DNA of 64,000 nt, from contig CAJXSF010000001.1 in NCBI GenBank assembly GCA_913061515.1, forward strand, positions 1-64,000, given 5' to 3'. Below, one piece after another: positions 28,876-40,351 of this stretch; within the stretch, counting starts at the first letter, position 1; each line of letters starts with the position of its first letter. Under the pieces are notes generated by a model, which was given only the letters and a program-made list of their open reading frames with translations, was not told where the DNA came from and made no database searches. The position numbers and the translations under genes are program-made. This DNA comes from an uncultured Gammaproteobacteria bacterium (GTDB lineage: Bacteria; Pseudomonadota; Gammaproteobacteria; Pseudomonadales; Pseudohongiellaceae).

Positions 28876-29556
28876 ATGATTCTCTTCATAGCCAATAAGA
28901 ATTATTCGTCCTGGTCGCTACGCCCTTGGGTGCTAATGCGCGCCTTAGGAATCGATTTCGAAGAACGTGTAATGCCCTTCAAGCCTGGCTCGAATTGGGA
29001 GGCGTTTAGAGATTTTTCACCAAGCGGCAAAGTGCCTGCTTTGGTGTTGCCAGAGACAACTCTTTGGGACTCTTTGGCGATCACTGAATATTTGTACGAA
29101 TCTCATAGCAGTGTCTGGCCAAGCGAGCGCCTAGCGCGTGCATGGGCTAGATGCGCCACTGCCGAGATGCATTCTGGCTTTCCGGTTTTGCGTGAGGTGT
29201 GTTCGATGAGCTGCGGTGTGCGAATGTCGCTTTATGAGCCCAATGCAGCGTTAAACAAAGAGTTAGAGCGCATCGATGAGCTTTGGTGTGAGGGTTTGAA
29301 TAGTTTTGCAGGGCCTTATTTGGCGGGAGCGCAATTCACCGCCGTGGATGCCTTCTTTGCGCCGGTCGTATTTCGGTTGCAGACATACGGTTTGGTGCTG
29401 GGAGATCAGGCGCAAGAATATGCCGAACTGATGCTTGCGCATCCTGCAATGCGTCAATGGTATAAAGAGGCATTGCAGGAAGTGTGGCGAGATACTCCCC
29501 ATGATGCGGAATGTCAAAAGTACAGCCGTGTGGTAGAGGATTTGCGCGCCGATTAG
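28876..29556 (+). CDS. Glutathione S-transferase family protein
   Basis: 226-residue soluble protein with an N-terminal thioredoxin-like domain starting IANKNYSSWSLRPW, where the SSWS serine is the likely glutathione-activating residue, a cis-Pro VPAL and a DSLAITEYL substrate site, then an all-helical C-terminal domain. A paralogue lies at 41485-42147 with the same NKNYSSWS motif. Its stop overlaps the convergent tesB stop by 4 bases. Confidence 0.88.
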   Translation: MILFIANKNYSSWSLRPWVLMRALGIDFEERVMPFKPGSNWEAFRDFSPSGKVPALVLPETTLWDSLAITEYLYESHSSVWPSERLARAWARCATAEMHSGFPVLREVCSMSCGVRMSLYEPNAALNKELERIDELWCEGLNSFAGPYLAGAQFTAVDAFFAPVVFRLQTYGLVLGDQAQEYAELMLAHPAMRQWYKEALQEVWRDTPHDAECQKYSRVVEDLRAD

Positions 29557-29579
29557 GCTTTAGGTTCTCGCAGCCTAAT
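29552..29579. terminator. Hairpin spanning two convergent stop codons
   Basis: Perfect 8-base arms ATTAGGCT (29552-29559) and AGCCTAAT (29572-29579) with a 12-base loop cover the ends of both the GST and tesB genes. There is no long T tract on either side, so it is terminator-like at best. Confidence 0.4.
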
Positions 29580-30422
29580 TAAGCCTTCTTGTGCAACGGA
29601 GACCACAAGCTCCCCATTACGTCTGAATATATTGCCGCGGCTAAAACCTCTTGCTGCTGAACTCGACGGGCTGTCTTGCACGTAAAGCAACCATTCATCC
29701 ATCCGGAAGGGCCTATGAAACCACATCGAATGGTCAAGGCTAGCGATCTGCAGATTGGGTTTCAACATACTGATGCCATGGGGGCGCAGACTCGTCTCTA
29801 GCAGGGTCATGTCTGATGCATAGGCCAACATATGACGGTGCAAGGCATAGTCGTCAGGAAGGTCATCATTTAAACGCAACCACACAGCACGAGTGGGCTC
29901 GCGTTTTTCTGGCTGCAAGAAATTCTGAGGCTCTATTTCGCGCAAATCTATTGCGAAGGGGCGCGCTGCATTAGCAAGCAACTCAGGGCTTAGGCTATCT
30001 TTGAATTTCTCGGCTAATTGCTGCCTAGTCAGGCAGTCTTCAGGGCCTGGCACTGCAGGCATCGCAATCTGATGGCTCAAACCTGCTTCGCTGATTTGAA
30101 ATGAAACGGCAAGATTGAGGATGGCGGCGCCATGTTGAATTGCGGTTACTCGACGTGTGTTAAAGCTCTTTCCGTCGCGAAGCCTGTCGACCTGGAAGCT
30201 TATGGGAGCAGTTTTATCACCTGGTCGCAGAAAGTAGGCATGTAAAGAGTGTGGTTGGCGCTCTTCGCTGACAGTACGGCTCGCACTGACTAAAGCTTGG
30301 GCAAGCACCTGGCCACCGAAAATTTGTCGCCACCCTTCGTTTTTGTGTTTAGTTTTGAAGGTGTCGTCGTCTATTGTTTCTAGGTCGAGATGGTCAAAAA
30401 GTTGCTGCAGTTGTTGGTTCAT
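29553..30422 (-). CDS. tesB: Acyl-CoA thioesterase II
   Basis: 289-residue double-hotdog thioesterase (E. coli TesB is 286) that hydrolyses medium- and long-chain acyl-CoA. The N-terminal IFGGQVLAQALVSA block, the catalytic Asp in SLDHSMWFHRP and the Gln in SVAQEGLIR are all present. AGGAAA lies ahead of its ATG. Cytoplasmic; single gene unit convergent with the GST gene. Confidence 0.93.
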   Translation of the reverse strand: MNQQLQQLFDHLDLETIDDDTFKTKHKNEGWRQIFGGQVLAQALVSASRTVSEERQPHSLHAYFLRPGDKTAPISFQVDRLRDGKSFNTRRVTAIQHGAAILNLAVSFQISEAGLSHQIAMPAVPGPEDCLTRQQLAEKFKDSLSPELLANAARPFAIDLREIEPQNFLQPEKREPTRAVWLRLNDDLPDDYALHRHMLAYASDMTLLETSLRPHGISMLKPNLQIASLDHSMWFHRPFRMDEWLLYVQDSPSSSAARGFSRGNIFRRNGELVVSVAQEGLIRLREPKA

Positions 30423-30588
30423 GCTGTTTCCTAATGCCGCACTGATAAAGCGTTAGAGGCTTATTCAAAGCTGCATTATAGCATTTTGTCGTATGCGAAT
30501 CATGAGCAATGCTTTACGCTTGAATGATTCTTAGACATCACCGATGATGGTTAAAACTATCTATTCCAATAAAAATAAGAGGTTTACC

Positions 30589-31083
30589 ATGCGAACACTA
30601 GGGTTTATTGGTGCTGGGGTAATTTGCGTAAGCAGTGTTATGGTTTGGAATGCCAATCCCACCGCCGCAGCCAACAACAATGAACTAGAGGCCGTTAAGC
30701 AACAGTTTTTGGGGCATTATGAGTTGTTAAGTTTTATCTCCTACGCCGAAGATGGCAGTGCCATTGATAATGGCTATGAAGGCCGAATTACCTACGACGC
30801 CTATGACAATATGACGGCGCAAGGGATGCCGAAGGATTTGCCAGCACGGGCCGCAGCCTCAACAGAGAATGTCCGCGGTGGTTTTGCCTATTACGGCGAT
30901 GTGACTTGGGATGTTGAAAATAAGATAGTGACGCATCATGTAAAAGGTTCCCCAAGTAGGGGAAGCTGGGTTGGCGAGGACAATGTCCGCCACTATGAGT
31001 GGGATAACGGCTTATTAAAATTATCAATTAAAAACCCAGAAGGGCGTATTACTGGGACGTTGACCTGGCGACGCTTTGAGTAG
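30589..31083 (+). CDS. Exported lipocalin-like domain protein
   Basis: 164 residues from ATG 30589 (AAGAGG 6 bases upstream). An N-terminal hydrophobic segment with an ANPTAAA end looks like a signal peptide. The rest resembles the short lipocalin-like domain family: LGHYELLSFISYAEDG near the start and a C-terminal GTLTWRRF strand. Ligand unknown. An in-frame start at 30544 would place a charged stretch before the signal peptide and is less likely. Confidence 0.65.
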   Translation: MRTLGFIGAGVICVSSVMVWNANPTAAANNNELEAVKQQFLGHYELLSFISYAEDGSAIDNGYEGRITYDAYDNMTAQGMPKDLPARAAASTENVRGGFAYYGDVTWDVENKIVTHHVKGSPSRGSWVGEDNVRHYEWDNGLLKLSIKNPEGRITGTLTWRRFE

Positions 31084-31218
31084 TGAGCCCAGCACTAGTC
31101 GATCATGAAGGTCATCCGCTCATATATGAGTTATTATCTAGGCGGTACTAGGTAAAGGCATTGCATCGACTAGCGCGTCCTCAATAGCGGCAGCTAGCCG
31201 TCATTGAAGGACTATAGT

Positions 31219-32643
31219 TTGACTACAAGGCAAACCCCCGCATCGCGTTTTGAAGCCCACTGGTTGGCTCATACACTGCGTCTTCAAGATTTAGAGTCTC
31301 AGCAATCCAGCAAGCTTACTCCGGTATTTCCCGCTTTAGCTGATACCAGTGATGCCGAACAAGCTCAGGGATGGCTTATTCAGAGAGCCTATGAGCGTCA
31401 TAAAGACTCAGAATCCCTGCAGTGGATTCGGCATTGGGTGCAAAGCGCTCGCTTCTTGTTTTTACTAGTTTTAGTGCTCGCTATTGTTAGTGGGGTGAGC
31501 GCCGCCATTGGCTTCTTTGGCGGTCAGCAGCGCAGTGTTAACGTGATTTGGACCCTAATTGGGCTGATTGGCGTGCATGGTCTGACGCTATTGATGTGGT
31601 TGTTTGCGGGAAGGCTGACCGGTGGCTGGTTAGGGCGCGCATCGTTTTGGCTCATGAGTCATTGGCCAAAACCTGCCCAGAGCAATAGCAGCCAAACCGC
31701 AAAACTATCGACGGCGCTAGGGACCGTCATGACGAACAATGGCCTAGGCAAGTGGTCGTTAAGTTGTATTACTCATAGTGCTTGGTTGGTGGCGCTGCTC
31801 GCGACTTTTCTGACAATTTTGGTGGTACTGAGCGTGCGCAGCTATAGCTTTGTGCTTGAAACAACGATTCTTTCTGAATCAGTGATTGTTGAGCTAGTGA
31901 AAGGTTTCTCCTACTTACCGTCTCAGCTCGGGTTTACGGTGCCAAGTGATCAGATGATCACAGCAGCACTGGGGCCAGATCAGAGTGGTCAGTCTGATGA
32001 AGTACGCCGGGCATGGGCCTCATCTCTCGGAGGAGGGCTGCTAGTCTATGCCATCATTCCTCGTTTCCTTGTGTTGATTTGGAGTCTGTTGCGCTTGCGG
32101 CGCGCCCATGCAAGCCTGCGCTTGGATCTTAAGTTGCCAGGGTTTGCAGAATTGTTTGCAGCGAAGCTTGCGGCCAACCAAGTCGTGGATGCCGCGCCGA
32201 CAAGTTTGCGAAAAATGCAATTGCAGCAGGCCGTAGATGTGAAGGGAGATAAAGCAGCCCTTGTGGGTTTGGAGTTGGGCCCGGGGCTTTTGTGGCCGCC
32301 GCAAGGCGTTCGTGAACTAAACACTATTTTATTGTTTGATGATGTTGTGACAACTGGTGCGCAACAAAGAGCAGTGTTGCAAGTATTGCGCGCGAGCCCG
32401 GTGCGGCGCATCTTAGTAATGTGCGATGCTCGCTTATCCCCTGATCGGGGAAGTCTGCAGTGGTTAATCGATGTCTCTGAGTATGCGAGTAATATGGCAC
32501 TTTGTGTCCTAAATCCTGATAGACAAGAAACTGCAGGTCGTCAAGAAATCTGGGCGCATAGCCTTGAGAGTATTGGTTTGAGTTCCAAGTGTCTTTTTTA
32601 TACGCAAGCCGATGGTTTGCGCTGGCTGCAATCTAATGAGTAA
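31219..32643 (+). CDS. DUF2868 membrane protein
   Basis: 474 residues with hydrophobic segments around residues 80-130 and 190-220, and another near 270-290, with cytoplasmic regions rich in charged residues. It matches the layout of DUF2868 proteins, which are found paired with DUF3482 GTPases. The start is probably TTG 31219 because AAGGA lies 7 bases upstream; TTG 31204 is the other option. The 3' end overlaps the GTPase gene by 8 bases, so the pair is translationally coupled. Function not established. Confidence 0.7.
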   Translation: MTTRQTPASRFEAHWLAHTLRLQDLESQQSSKLTPVFPALADTSDAEQAQGWLIQRAYERHKDSESLQWIRHWVQSARFLFLLVLVLAIVSGVSAAIGFFGGQQRSVNVIWTLIGLIGVHGLTLLMWLFAGRLTGGWLGRASFWLMSHWPKPAQSNSSQTAKLSTALGTVMTNNGLGKWSLSCITHSAWLVALLATFLTILVVLSVRSYSFVLETTILSESVIVELVKGFSYLPSQLGFTVPSDQMITAALGPDQSGQSDEVRRAWASSLGGGLLVYAIIPRFLVLIWSLLRLRRAHASLRLDLKLPGFAELFAAKLAANQVVDAAPTSLRKMQLQQAVDVKGDKAALVGLELGPGLLWPPQGVRELNTILLFDDVVTTGAQQRAVLQVLRASPVRRILVMCDARLSPDRGSLQWLIDVSEYASNMALCVLNPDRQETAGRQEIWAHSLESIGLSSKCLFYTQADGLRWLQSNE

Positions 32644-34066
32644 TAATCAACAGCAGGCATTAAAGATTGCCGTAGTCGGTCATACGAATACAGGCAAGAC
32701 CTCTCTTTTGCGCACGCTCAGCCGAGATAAGAGTTTCGGGGAAGTGTCTGCTATGCCAAGTACCACTCGTCATGTACAAGTGGTGCGCATGGGTGTCGGC
32801 GATGAAGTCATTGTGGAGCTTTTTGACACGCCTGGCCTAGAGGAGGCAATCGCTCTGTTAGACGCTTTAGATGCGCAGAAAGATGTCAATTACCGAGACG
32901 GACCGGTGCAGATCGAAGCGTTATTAGGAGACTCTGAGGCTTCCGTGCGTTTCGAGCAAGAGGCAAAAGTCCTAAGGCAATTATTAGTAAGTGATGCAGC
33001 GGTCTATGTGATCGATGTGCGCGACCCAGTGCTCCCAAAATATCGAGATGAGATTGCGATTTTGAGTCGCTGTGGAAAACCGCTGCTGCCACTGTTGAAT
33101 TTCGTAAGTGTATCGAATACTCATGAAAAGCAGTGGCGTGATGCACTGGCTCAACTTGGGCTGCACGTAGTAGTTAGTTTTGACACCGTTGCGCCGGCCC
33201 TCGATGGTGAGGCAATCTTCTACGAAAAATTGGCGACCTTGCTCGATGCGCGCGGCAAGCGCTTGGCGGTATTGATGGCTAACCATCGTGACGATGCCGC
33301 ATTGCGCAATAAGTCTGCGTGCTCATTGATAGCTGAGCTATTGCTAGATGTGGCGACCTGCAAGGTGACTTATGCGGAGGGTGAAATTAGCTCGGGCTCG
33401 GCTCTGCAGGAGTTTAATGATCGGGTACGCAAGCGAGAGCAAAGCTGTGTAGATGCGATGTTAGGGCTCTACCATTTTACGCGAGATGATCTCAATGCCA
33501 GCACTTTACCTTTTAACGAGGGGCAGTGGCGTGATGACTTGTTTGATCCAAGCACCCTAACGGCTCTAGGCCTAAACCTTGGTGGCGGCGCTGCTGCTGG
33601 TGCCGCAGCGGGGTTTGGCGTAGACCTTATGCTAGGGGGCGCTTCCCTTGGTACAGGGGCAGCAGTAGGCGCGTTAATGGGGGGCGGACTGCAAACGCTG
33701 CGTCGATTCGGGCGCCGAGTTGGCAGCCAGTTGAATCAAACTATTCAAGGGGCGGTGTTGAACCGGCAATTCTTGCGTGTAGATGACAAAATACTGCAGG
33801 TGCTCTTAACACGCCAGTTGCTATTGCTAAGCGCACTGCAAAAGCGTGGACATGCAGCGATTCGCCAAGTGCAAGTTGATAATGCTGTGCTAGAGCAATT
33901 ATGGCAGGGCGAGATCGAGCAAGCGGTAGGGGTGATAAGACCATTCACGGCGTGGTCTTCCTTGTACCAACCTTTGCAGTGGAGCGCAGAAAGAGAAGCA
34001 AAGGTAAAAAGCATTGCTGACTTATTAGCGCGTAAGTTGCAGACTCTAGGGGCTTTACAAGATTAG
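32636..34066 (+). CDS. DUF3482 GTPase
   Basis: 476 residues. The N-terminal Ras-like G domain shows the P-loop GHTNTGKTSLLR (about 14-25) and the G3 motif DTPG. A C-terminal DUF3482 region has a glycine/alanine-rich segment (GGGAAAGAAAGFG then GAAVGALMGGGL) that looks like a glycine-zipper membrane element. This suggests a GTPase that inserts into or acts at the inner membrane together with its DUF2868 partner. ATG 32636 overlaps the partner's end; the earlier in-frame start lies inside that gene. Confidence 0.75.
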   Translation: MSNNQQQALKIAVVGHTNTGKTSLLRTLSRDKSFGEVSAMPSTTRHVQVVRMGVGDEVIVELFDTPGLEEAIALLDALDAQKDVNYRDGPVQIEALLGDSEASVRFEQEAKVLRQLLVSDAAVYVIDVRDPVLPKYRDEIAILSRCGKPLLPLLNFVSVSNTHEKQWRDALAQLGLHVVVSFDTVAPALDGEAIFYEKLATLLDARGKRLAVLMANHRDDAALRNKSACSLIAELLLDVATCKVTYAEGEISSGSALQEFNDRVRKREQSCVDAMLGLYHFTRDDLNASTLPFNEGQWRDDLFDPSTLTALGLNLGGGAAAGAAAGFGVDLMLGGASLGTGAAVGALMGGGLQTLRRFGRRVGSQLNQTIQGAVLNRQFLRVDDKILQVLLTRQLLLLSALQKRGHAAIRQVQVDNAVLEQLWQGEIEQAVGVIRPFTAWSSLYQPLQWSAEREAKVKSIADLLARKLQTLGALQD

Positions 34067-34144
34067 CGTCGCGTTGAATATCGGTGCAAATGCAATAAGA
34101 TAGCGTGACCGTTTGCTCAAAATTGCTCTGATTTAGGTGGGAAT

Positions 34145-35434
34145 ATGACTACGATAATTAGAAAAACTATAGGTAGTGTACAATCCGCGACAACTTTTAT
34201 ACACAAGGGAAGGGCGCTAGCCCTATTATTGCTCTTGTATGTGGCGTTAGTTGCGCCGGCCAGTTATGCGCAAATCGACTCCGGTTTGAATTGGGTCACC
34301 ACGTGGTCTGCGAGTCCAAGTTCCTTGCCTGCAGGGATGCTAGCCGAAGCGCAGCGCGTTGATGCCTTTGAAGAGCAAACCCTGCGTCTAATTGCGCACA
34401 GTAGCATTGGTGGTGATGTCGTGCGCATACGAGTGTCAAACACCCATGGTAATAAACGCTTAGATATTGGTGCTGCGAGCATTGCCTTGCAAGCCCAAGG
34501 CAGCCGTATACAGGCATCAACATTAACTGCCTTGACCTTTGGGGGTGAAGAATCGATTACAATCGCAAGAGGGGCGTCGGTGCTCAGCGATCCCGTTGCA
34601 TTTACCTTGCCGGCCTTGAGCAATATCAGTATCAGCCTGTATTTGCCAACCGCTAGTGGGACGGTGACAACTCATTTGGCAGCGGCACAAACAAACTATG
34701 TCACAGCGCGTGGGGATTTCACTGCAGCGCTCGATTTAGAATCCGCACAGGAAATTCCAGTTTGGAATTACTTAACAGCAATAGAGGTTGGGCGTACCGA
34801 CGATGTTACGGCAATCGTGACATTAGGGGATTCCATCACGGATGGTGTGGGTTCGACACAAGATAGTAATAATCGTTGGCCGAATTATCTAGCAAGAAAA
34901 TTGCTAAACGATCCAGAGCTGCCAGATTTTGCAGTGGTCAATGCAGGAATCAGTGGAAATCGTGTATTGCAGGAAAACTCTCCAAGGTTTGGAGAAAATT
35001 TGCAGGTGCGGTTCGATCGCGATGTATTGGCGCTAAGTGGGGTGTCCCATATTGTGTTGTTAGAGGGCATTAATGACATTGGTATGGTGATGATGTTTGC
35101 TGGCGAAGATGTCTCACCTGAGGAGATCATTGCGGGATATCGCCAAATTATTACTCGCGCACATGCGCGAGGGATTAAAATTATAGGGGCCACGTTAACA
35201 CCATTTGAAGGCGCAGCTTATTACACAGAAGAAGGTGAGGTAAAACGACAGGCGGTAAACGCTTGGATTCGCAACAGCCAGGAGTTTGATGGCGTCATCG
35301 ATTTCGAGACTGCCGTGCGTGACCCTGAACACCCTACGCGCTTAGTGCCTTCTTATACTAGCGATAATTTGCACCCAAATGATGAAGGCTATAAAGCTAT
35401 GGCGCAGGCAATCGAACTATCATTGTTTCGCTGA
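34145..35434 (+). CDS. Exported SGNH/GDSL-family esterase
   Basis: 429 residues. An N-terminal hydrophobic signal segment (about 23-43, ending ASYAQ) suggests secretion. A family-typical WVTTWSASP opening and a beta-rich N-domain lead to the SGNH hydrolase domain: nucleophile Ser in GDSITDG, Gly in NAGISGN, Asn in EGINDIG and the Asp/His pair in SDNLHPND. It probably hydrolyses esters of carbohydrates or lipids outside the cytoplasm. It stands alone between the DUF3482 gene and hemH. Confidence 0.87.
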   Translation: MTTIIRKTIGSVQSATTFIHKGRALALLLLLYVALVAPASYAQIDSGLNWVTTWSASPSSLPAGMLAEAQRVDAFEEQTLRLIAHSSIGGDVVRIRVSNTHGNKRLDIGAASIALQAQGSRIQASTLTALTFGGEESITIARGASVLSDPVAFTLPALSNISISLYLPTASGTVTTHLAAAQTNYVTARGDFTAALDLESAQEIPVWNYLTAIEVGRTDDVTAIVTLGDSITDGVGSTQDSNNRWPNYLARKLLNDPELPDFAVVNAGISGNRVLQENSPRFGENLQVRFDRDVLALSGVSHIVLLEGINDIGMVMMFAGEDVSPEEIIAGYRQIITRAHARGIKIIGATLTPFEGAAYYTEEGEVKRQAVNAWIRNSQEFDGVIDFETAVRDPEHPTRLVPSYTSDNLHPNDEGYKAMAQAIELSLFR

Positions 35435-35514
35435 ACGCTGCTGCCTCAATATAGATCCACAACTGGCATTTTGAACGTATACATTAGCTAATTGAACGAA
35501 AAATAAGGATAGAC

Positions 35515-36591
35515 ATGAAATACATAGGAAGCCCTGAGTTTTCACATAAACAAACTGACAAAATAGGGGTTTTGATTACCAATTTAGGAACGCCAGATGC
35601 GCCTACTCCCAAAGCCTTGCATCGTTATTTGAAAGAGTTTTTATGGGACCCTCGGGTAGTAGAGGTCCCGCGTTTAATCTGGTGGTTTGCTCTCAATGGC
35701 GTAATACTTCGGTTGCGGCCTCGTCGTTCGGCAAAGTCCTATGCGACTGTGTTTACTGACGAGGGCTCGCCTTTGTTGTTTCATACGCAAGCGCAATCCG
35801 ACGCTTTGACCGAGCACTTGTCAGGCCTTGGGCATGAAAACCTTGTGGTTGATTTTGCCATGCGTTATGGAAATCCTTCGATTCCAAGCGTGTTGGAATC
35901 GATGTTCAATAAAGGGGTGCGAAAATTATTGGTGGTGCCACTCTACCCCCAGTATTCCGGCTCTACTGCAGCGTCGACGTTTGATGCGATATCGGCAGAC
36001 TTTACCAAGCGTCGCTGGTTGCCGGATTTTCGCTTTGTTTCGCATTATCATGATTATGACCCCTTCATTGCGGCAGCCGCTACGCGAATACAAGCTTATT
36101 GGGCAGAACACGGTAGAGCAGATAAGTTAATGTTCTCCTACCATGGTGTGCCTATGCGGTATCTTCACTCAGGCGATCCTTATCATTGTGAATGCTATAA
36201 AACTTCGCGCCTTATCGCCGAAAAGTTAGGCATTAGTGAGGACGAATATATTACGACCTTCCAGTCGCGCTTTGGGCGAGAAGAATGGTTAAAGCCTTAC
36301 ACAGATGCCACATTGAAAGCGTTTCCTGCGCAAGGGGTAAAGTCGATACAAGTTTTTTGTCCAGGCTTTTCTGCAGATTGCTTGGAGACCATTGAAGAGA
36401 TTGGTGAAGAGAACAAGGAATATTTTCTCGAGGCCGGTGGCGAACGTTATGAGTACATTTCAGCTTTGAATGCACGTCCAGAACATATTGAGGCAATTGG
36501 CCAGTTAGTGCTCGACAATTTACAGGGCTGGAAGGTTCAGGCTCAAGAAAGGCGGCCAGAGTTGGCCAAAGCGCAGGGCGCCGAAAACTAA
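35515..36591 (+). CDS. hemH: Ferrochelatase
   Basis: 358-residue enzyme inserting Fe2+ into protoporphyrin IX, the last step of protoheme synthesis. Family markers: LLITNLGTPDAP at the N-terminus, LYPQYSGSTAAS, the active-site His in SYHGVPMRY, HCECYKT and the C-terminal CPGFSADCLETIEEI. AAGGA lies 7 bases before the ATG. It is followed by a strong hairpin and converges on tolC. Confidence 0.95.
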   Translation: MKYIGSPEFSHKQTDKIGVLITNLGTPDAPTPKALHRYLKEFLWDPRVVEVPRLIWWFALNGVILRLRPRRSAKSYATVFTDEGSPLLFHTQAQSDALTEHLSGLGHENLVVDFAMRYGNPSIPSVLESMFNKGVRKLLVVPLYPQYSGSTAASTFDAISADFTKRRWLPDFRFVSHYHDYDPFIAAAATRIQAYWAEHGRADKLMFSYHGVPMRYLHSGDPYHCECYKTSRLIAEKLGISEDEYITTFQSRFGREEWLKPYTDATLKAFPAQGVKSIQVFCPGFSADCLETIEEIGEENKEYFLEAGGERYEYISALNARPEHIEAIGQLVLDNLQGWKVQAQERRPELAKAQGAEN

Positions 36592-36593
36592 GA

Positions 36594-36627
36594 ATTGTGC
36601 GCGTTGCTGGAAAGCGACGCGCACAAT
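36594..36627. terminator. Hairpin between hemH and tolC
   Basis: Perfect 11-base arms ATTGTGCGCGT (36594-36604) and ACGCGCACAAT (36617-36627) with a 12-base loop sit just after the hemH stop, between convergent genes. The following CTT is a weak T tract, so this is a terminator candidate rather than a textbook one. Confidence 0.6.
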
Positions 36628-36645
36628 CTTATGACAGCAAGCTTG

Positions 36646-37998
36646 TTATGGTGCCGCAGTGGCAGATTCGGTTTCAAGCCACTCGTTCAAGTCGATGATG
36701 TCCTGGGGCGTTAGCAATCCAGTCACTTGTTTCAGCAACAAAGTATCGACCACATAGTTATAACGGGCATCGGAATAATTGCGCAAGGCAACGAATAGCT
36801 GCTGGCGAGCCTGCAGCACATCTACGATGTTACGCGTCCCCACTTCATAACCCACTTCAATGGCCTCTAGTGCGCTGCGCGCAGAGGTGATTGCCTGCTG
36901 ACGCTGTGCAATAACTAATGCGTCTGTATTCACTTTGCGAAAGGCGTTGCGAACATTTTGAGTCGTTTGACGACGAGTCAGGTTCAAGGCTTCTTGCTGA
37001 GCAATCACATCATACTCTGCTGCTCTGCGTCGCGCAGAAGTGCCGCCGCCAGTAAAAATTGGAATATTGATCGATAGCGACAGTGATGAGCCGTCGATGG
37101 CGCCAGTGCGACGTAACGCGCCATCGGCTGATTGAGCGCCGCCTGTGACGTTGCGGTTAAATGAGCCGGTTGCGGTGATCGTTGGCAAGTGATCAGCTTT
37201 GCGAGCTTTTAGATTTTCTTGCTGAGCCTCTAAATTATAACGTGCCGCTATCAGTGCAAGATTGGACTCAAGTGCCTGCTGAGTCCAGGTCTGCATTGAA
37301 CCGTCGACGCTAACGATTGGGAAATCTTCTCTTAGCACGTCGATGTTCGGATGCGGCTGGCCGGTAATTGCTTCTAAGGCTTCATAGGCAGTTGCTAAGG
37401 TGTCTTCCGCGATAATTGTGTTATTGCGCGCTAGGTCGTATGCGGCTTGGCTTTCGTAAACCTCAGTGATGGCGATTAGGCCCACTTCTTCGCGCTGTTC
37501 AGTTTGTTCAAACTGGCGTTGTGCGGCCTCTTCTTCTTGGCGCCGCGTATCTAGATCATCAATGGCACGCAATACATCAAAATAGGCGCTAGCAACACGA
37601 ATGATGAGGCTTTGCTCTTGTGCAGCTAAAGAGATAGCACCGGCGCGCACTTGCATTTTGGCATTTTCGTAGGAGTACCAGGCGCTAAGATTAAAAAGAG
37701 CTTGGGAAACGTTTATTGAGTAGTTGTGTGAGTTTTGGCCCGGTTTGTAGCTAAATTCACCTGCAGGTCCTGCTGTTTGCCGCGAAGTGGAGCCTCGTAC
37801 GGAAACTGTAGGTAATAAAGCTGCTCGGCCTTGGTCAAGAAATGTCGTTCCGGAGTTGTACTGCGCCTGTGCTTGTCTGAGCGTTGGATCGTTGCGCATT
37901 GCAAGATCTAGAATAGATACTAGATCGTCGGCAAATACTGGCGAACTGGTTATAGAGAGGCAGAGAGCGAACCCTAGGCCTTGAGTAAAACGTCCCAT
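36646..37998 (-). CDS. tolC: TolC family outer-membrane channel
   Basis: 450 residues with a signal peptide (about 1-23, ending VFADD) and the long helical, internally duplicated structure of outer-membrane efflux proteins: LRQAQAQYNSG and a matching DVLQARQQLFVA in the second half. TolC trimers form the outer channel for efflux pumps and type I secretion. The neighbour thiC is divergent; tolC next to thiC is also the Pseudomonas order. No inner-membrane pump genes are adjacent. Confidence 0.92.
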   Translation of the reverse strand: MGRFTQGLGFALCLSITSSPVFADDLVSILDLAMRNDPTLRQAQAQYNSGTTFLDQGRAALLPTVSVRGSTSRQTAGPAGEFSYKPGQNSHNYSINVSQALFNLSAWYSYENAKMQVRAGAISLAAQEQSLIIRVASAYFDVLRAIDDLDTRRQEEEAAQRQFEQTEQREEVGLIAITEVYESQAAYDLARNNTIIAEDTLATAYEALEAITGQPHPNIDVLREDFPIVSVDGSMQTWTQQALESNLALIAARYNLEAQQENLKARKADHLPTITATGSFNRNVTGGAQSADGALRRTGAIDGSSLSLSINIPIFTGGGTSARRRAAEYDVIAQQEALNLTRRQTTQNVRNAFRKVNTDALVIAQRQQAITSARSALEAIEVGYEVGTRNIVDVLQARQQLFVALRNYSDARYNYVVDTLLLKQVTGLLTPQDIIDLNEWLETESATAAP

Positions 37999-38139
37999 AT
38001 TGAAAACCTTTGCTGATATTCTGGATCAGTATAGATGAGGATATATTTGGATGCCGGTTTTTGTTGTGAGTGAGCCTCTCTAAAATACGTGGTTAGCGCT
38101 TACTCTATGGCTCTTCGGCTAATCCGCATTCTACACTTA

Positions 38140-38156
38140 TGTCACCATAAGTGACA
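38140..38156. promoter_or_regulatory. Candidate operator palindrome TGTCAC-N5-GTGACA
   Basis: Perfect 6-base arms (38140-38145 and 38151-38156) around CATAA, located about 140 bases upstream of tolC and 250 upstream of thiC. The form suits a dimeric DNA-binding regulator; which one is unknown. Confidence 0.45.
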
Positions 38157-38276
38157 AACCACGTAACCCATGGTTGACTCATTTTGTCCTTTACAACGAA
38201 CGGCGATTTCTTATACGCAATACTTAGGAAAAACTATCGCTGGCAACTGAAAAATAGCGCGCTAAGCTAGCGGGGT

Positions 38277-38307
38277 TTGTGACACATCAGCCCGATTGAG
38301 GCATAAT
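38277..38307 (+). promoter_or_regulatory. Candidate thiC promoter
   Basis: TTGTGA (38277-38282) and CATAAT (38302-38307) lie about 100 bases before the thiC ATG; the 19-base spacing is on the long side. Pattern match only. Confidence 0.3.
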
Positions 38308-38395
38308 ACGGCCTAGCCCGTAAACCTCTTAGCGCCCGGCTAGCGCCCAGATTCCCTGGCGACACTCCCACTTCGGCTTGGCATCGGCAATATAG

Positions 38396-40288
<1,893 letters not shown>

Positions 40289-40351
40289 GCGGTACGTTTC
40301 CATTATCCATTGCATTAGCACAATGAAAGAAATTAGAACTGAGATTAAAAA

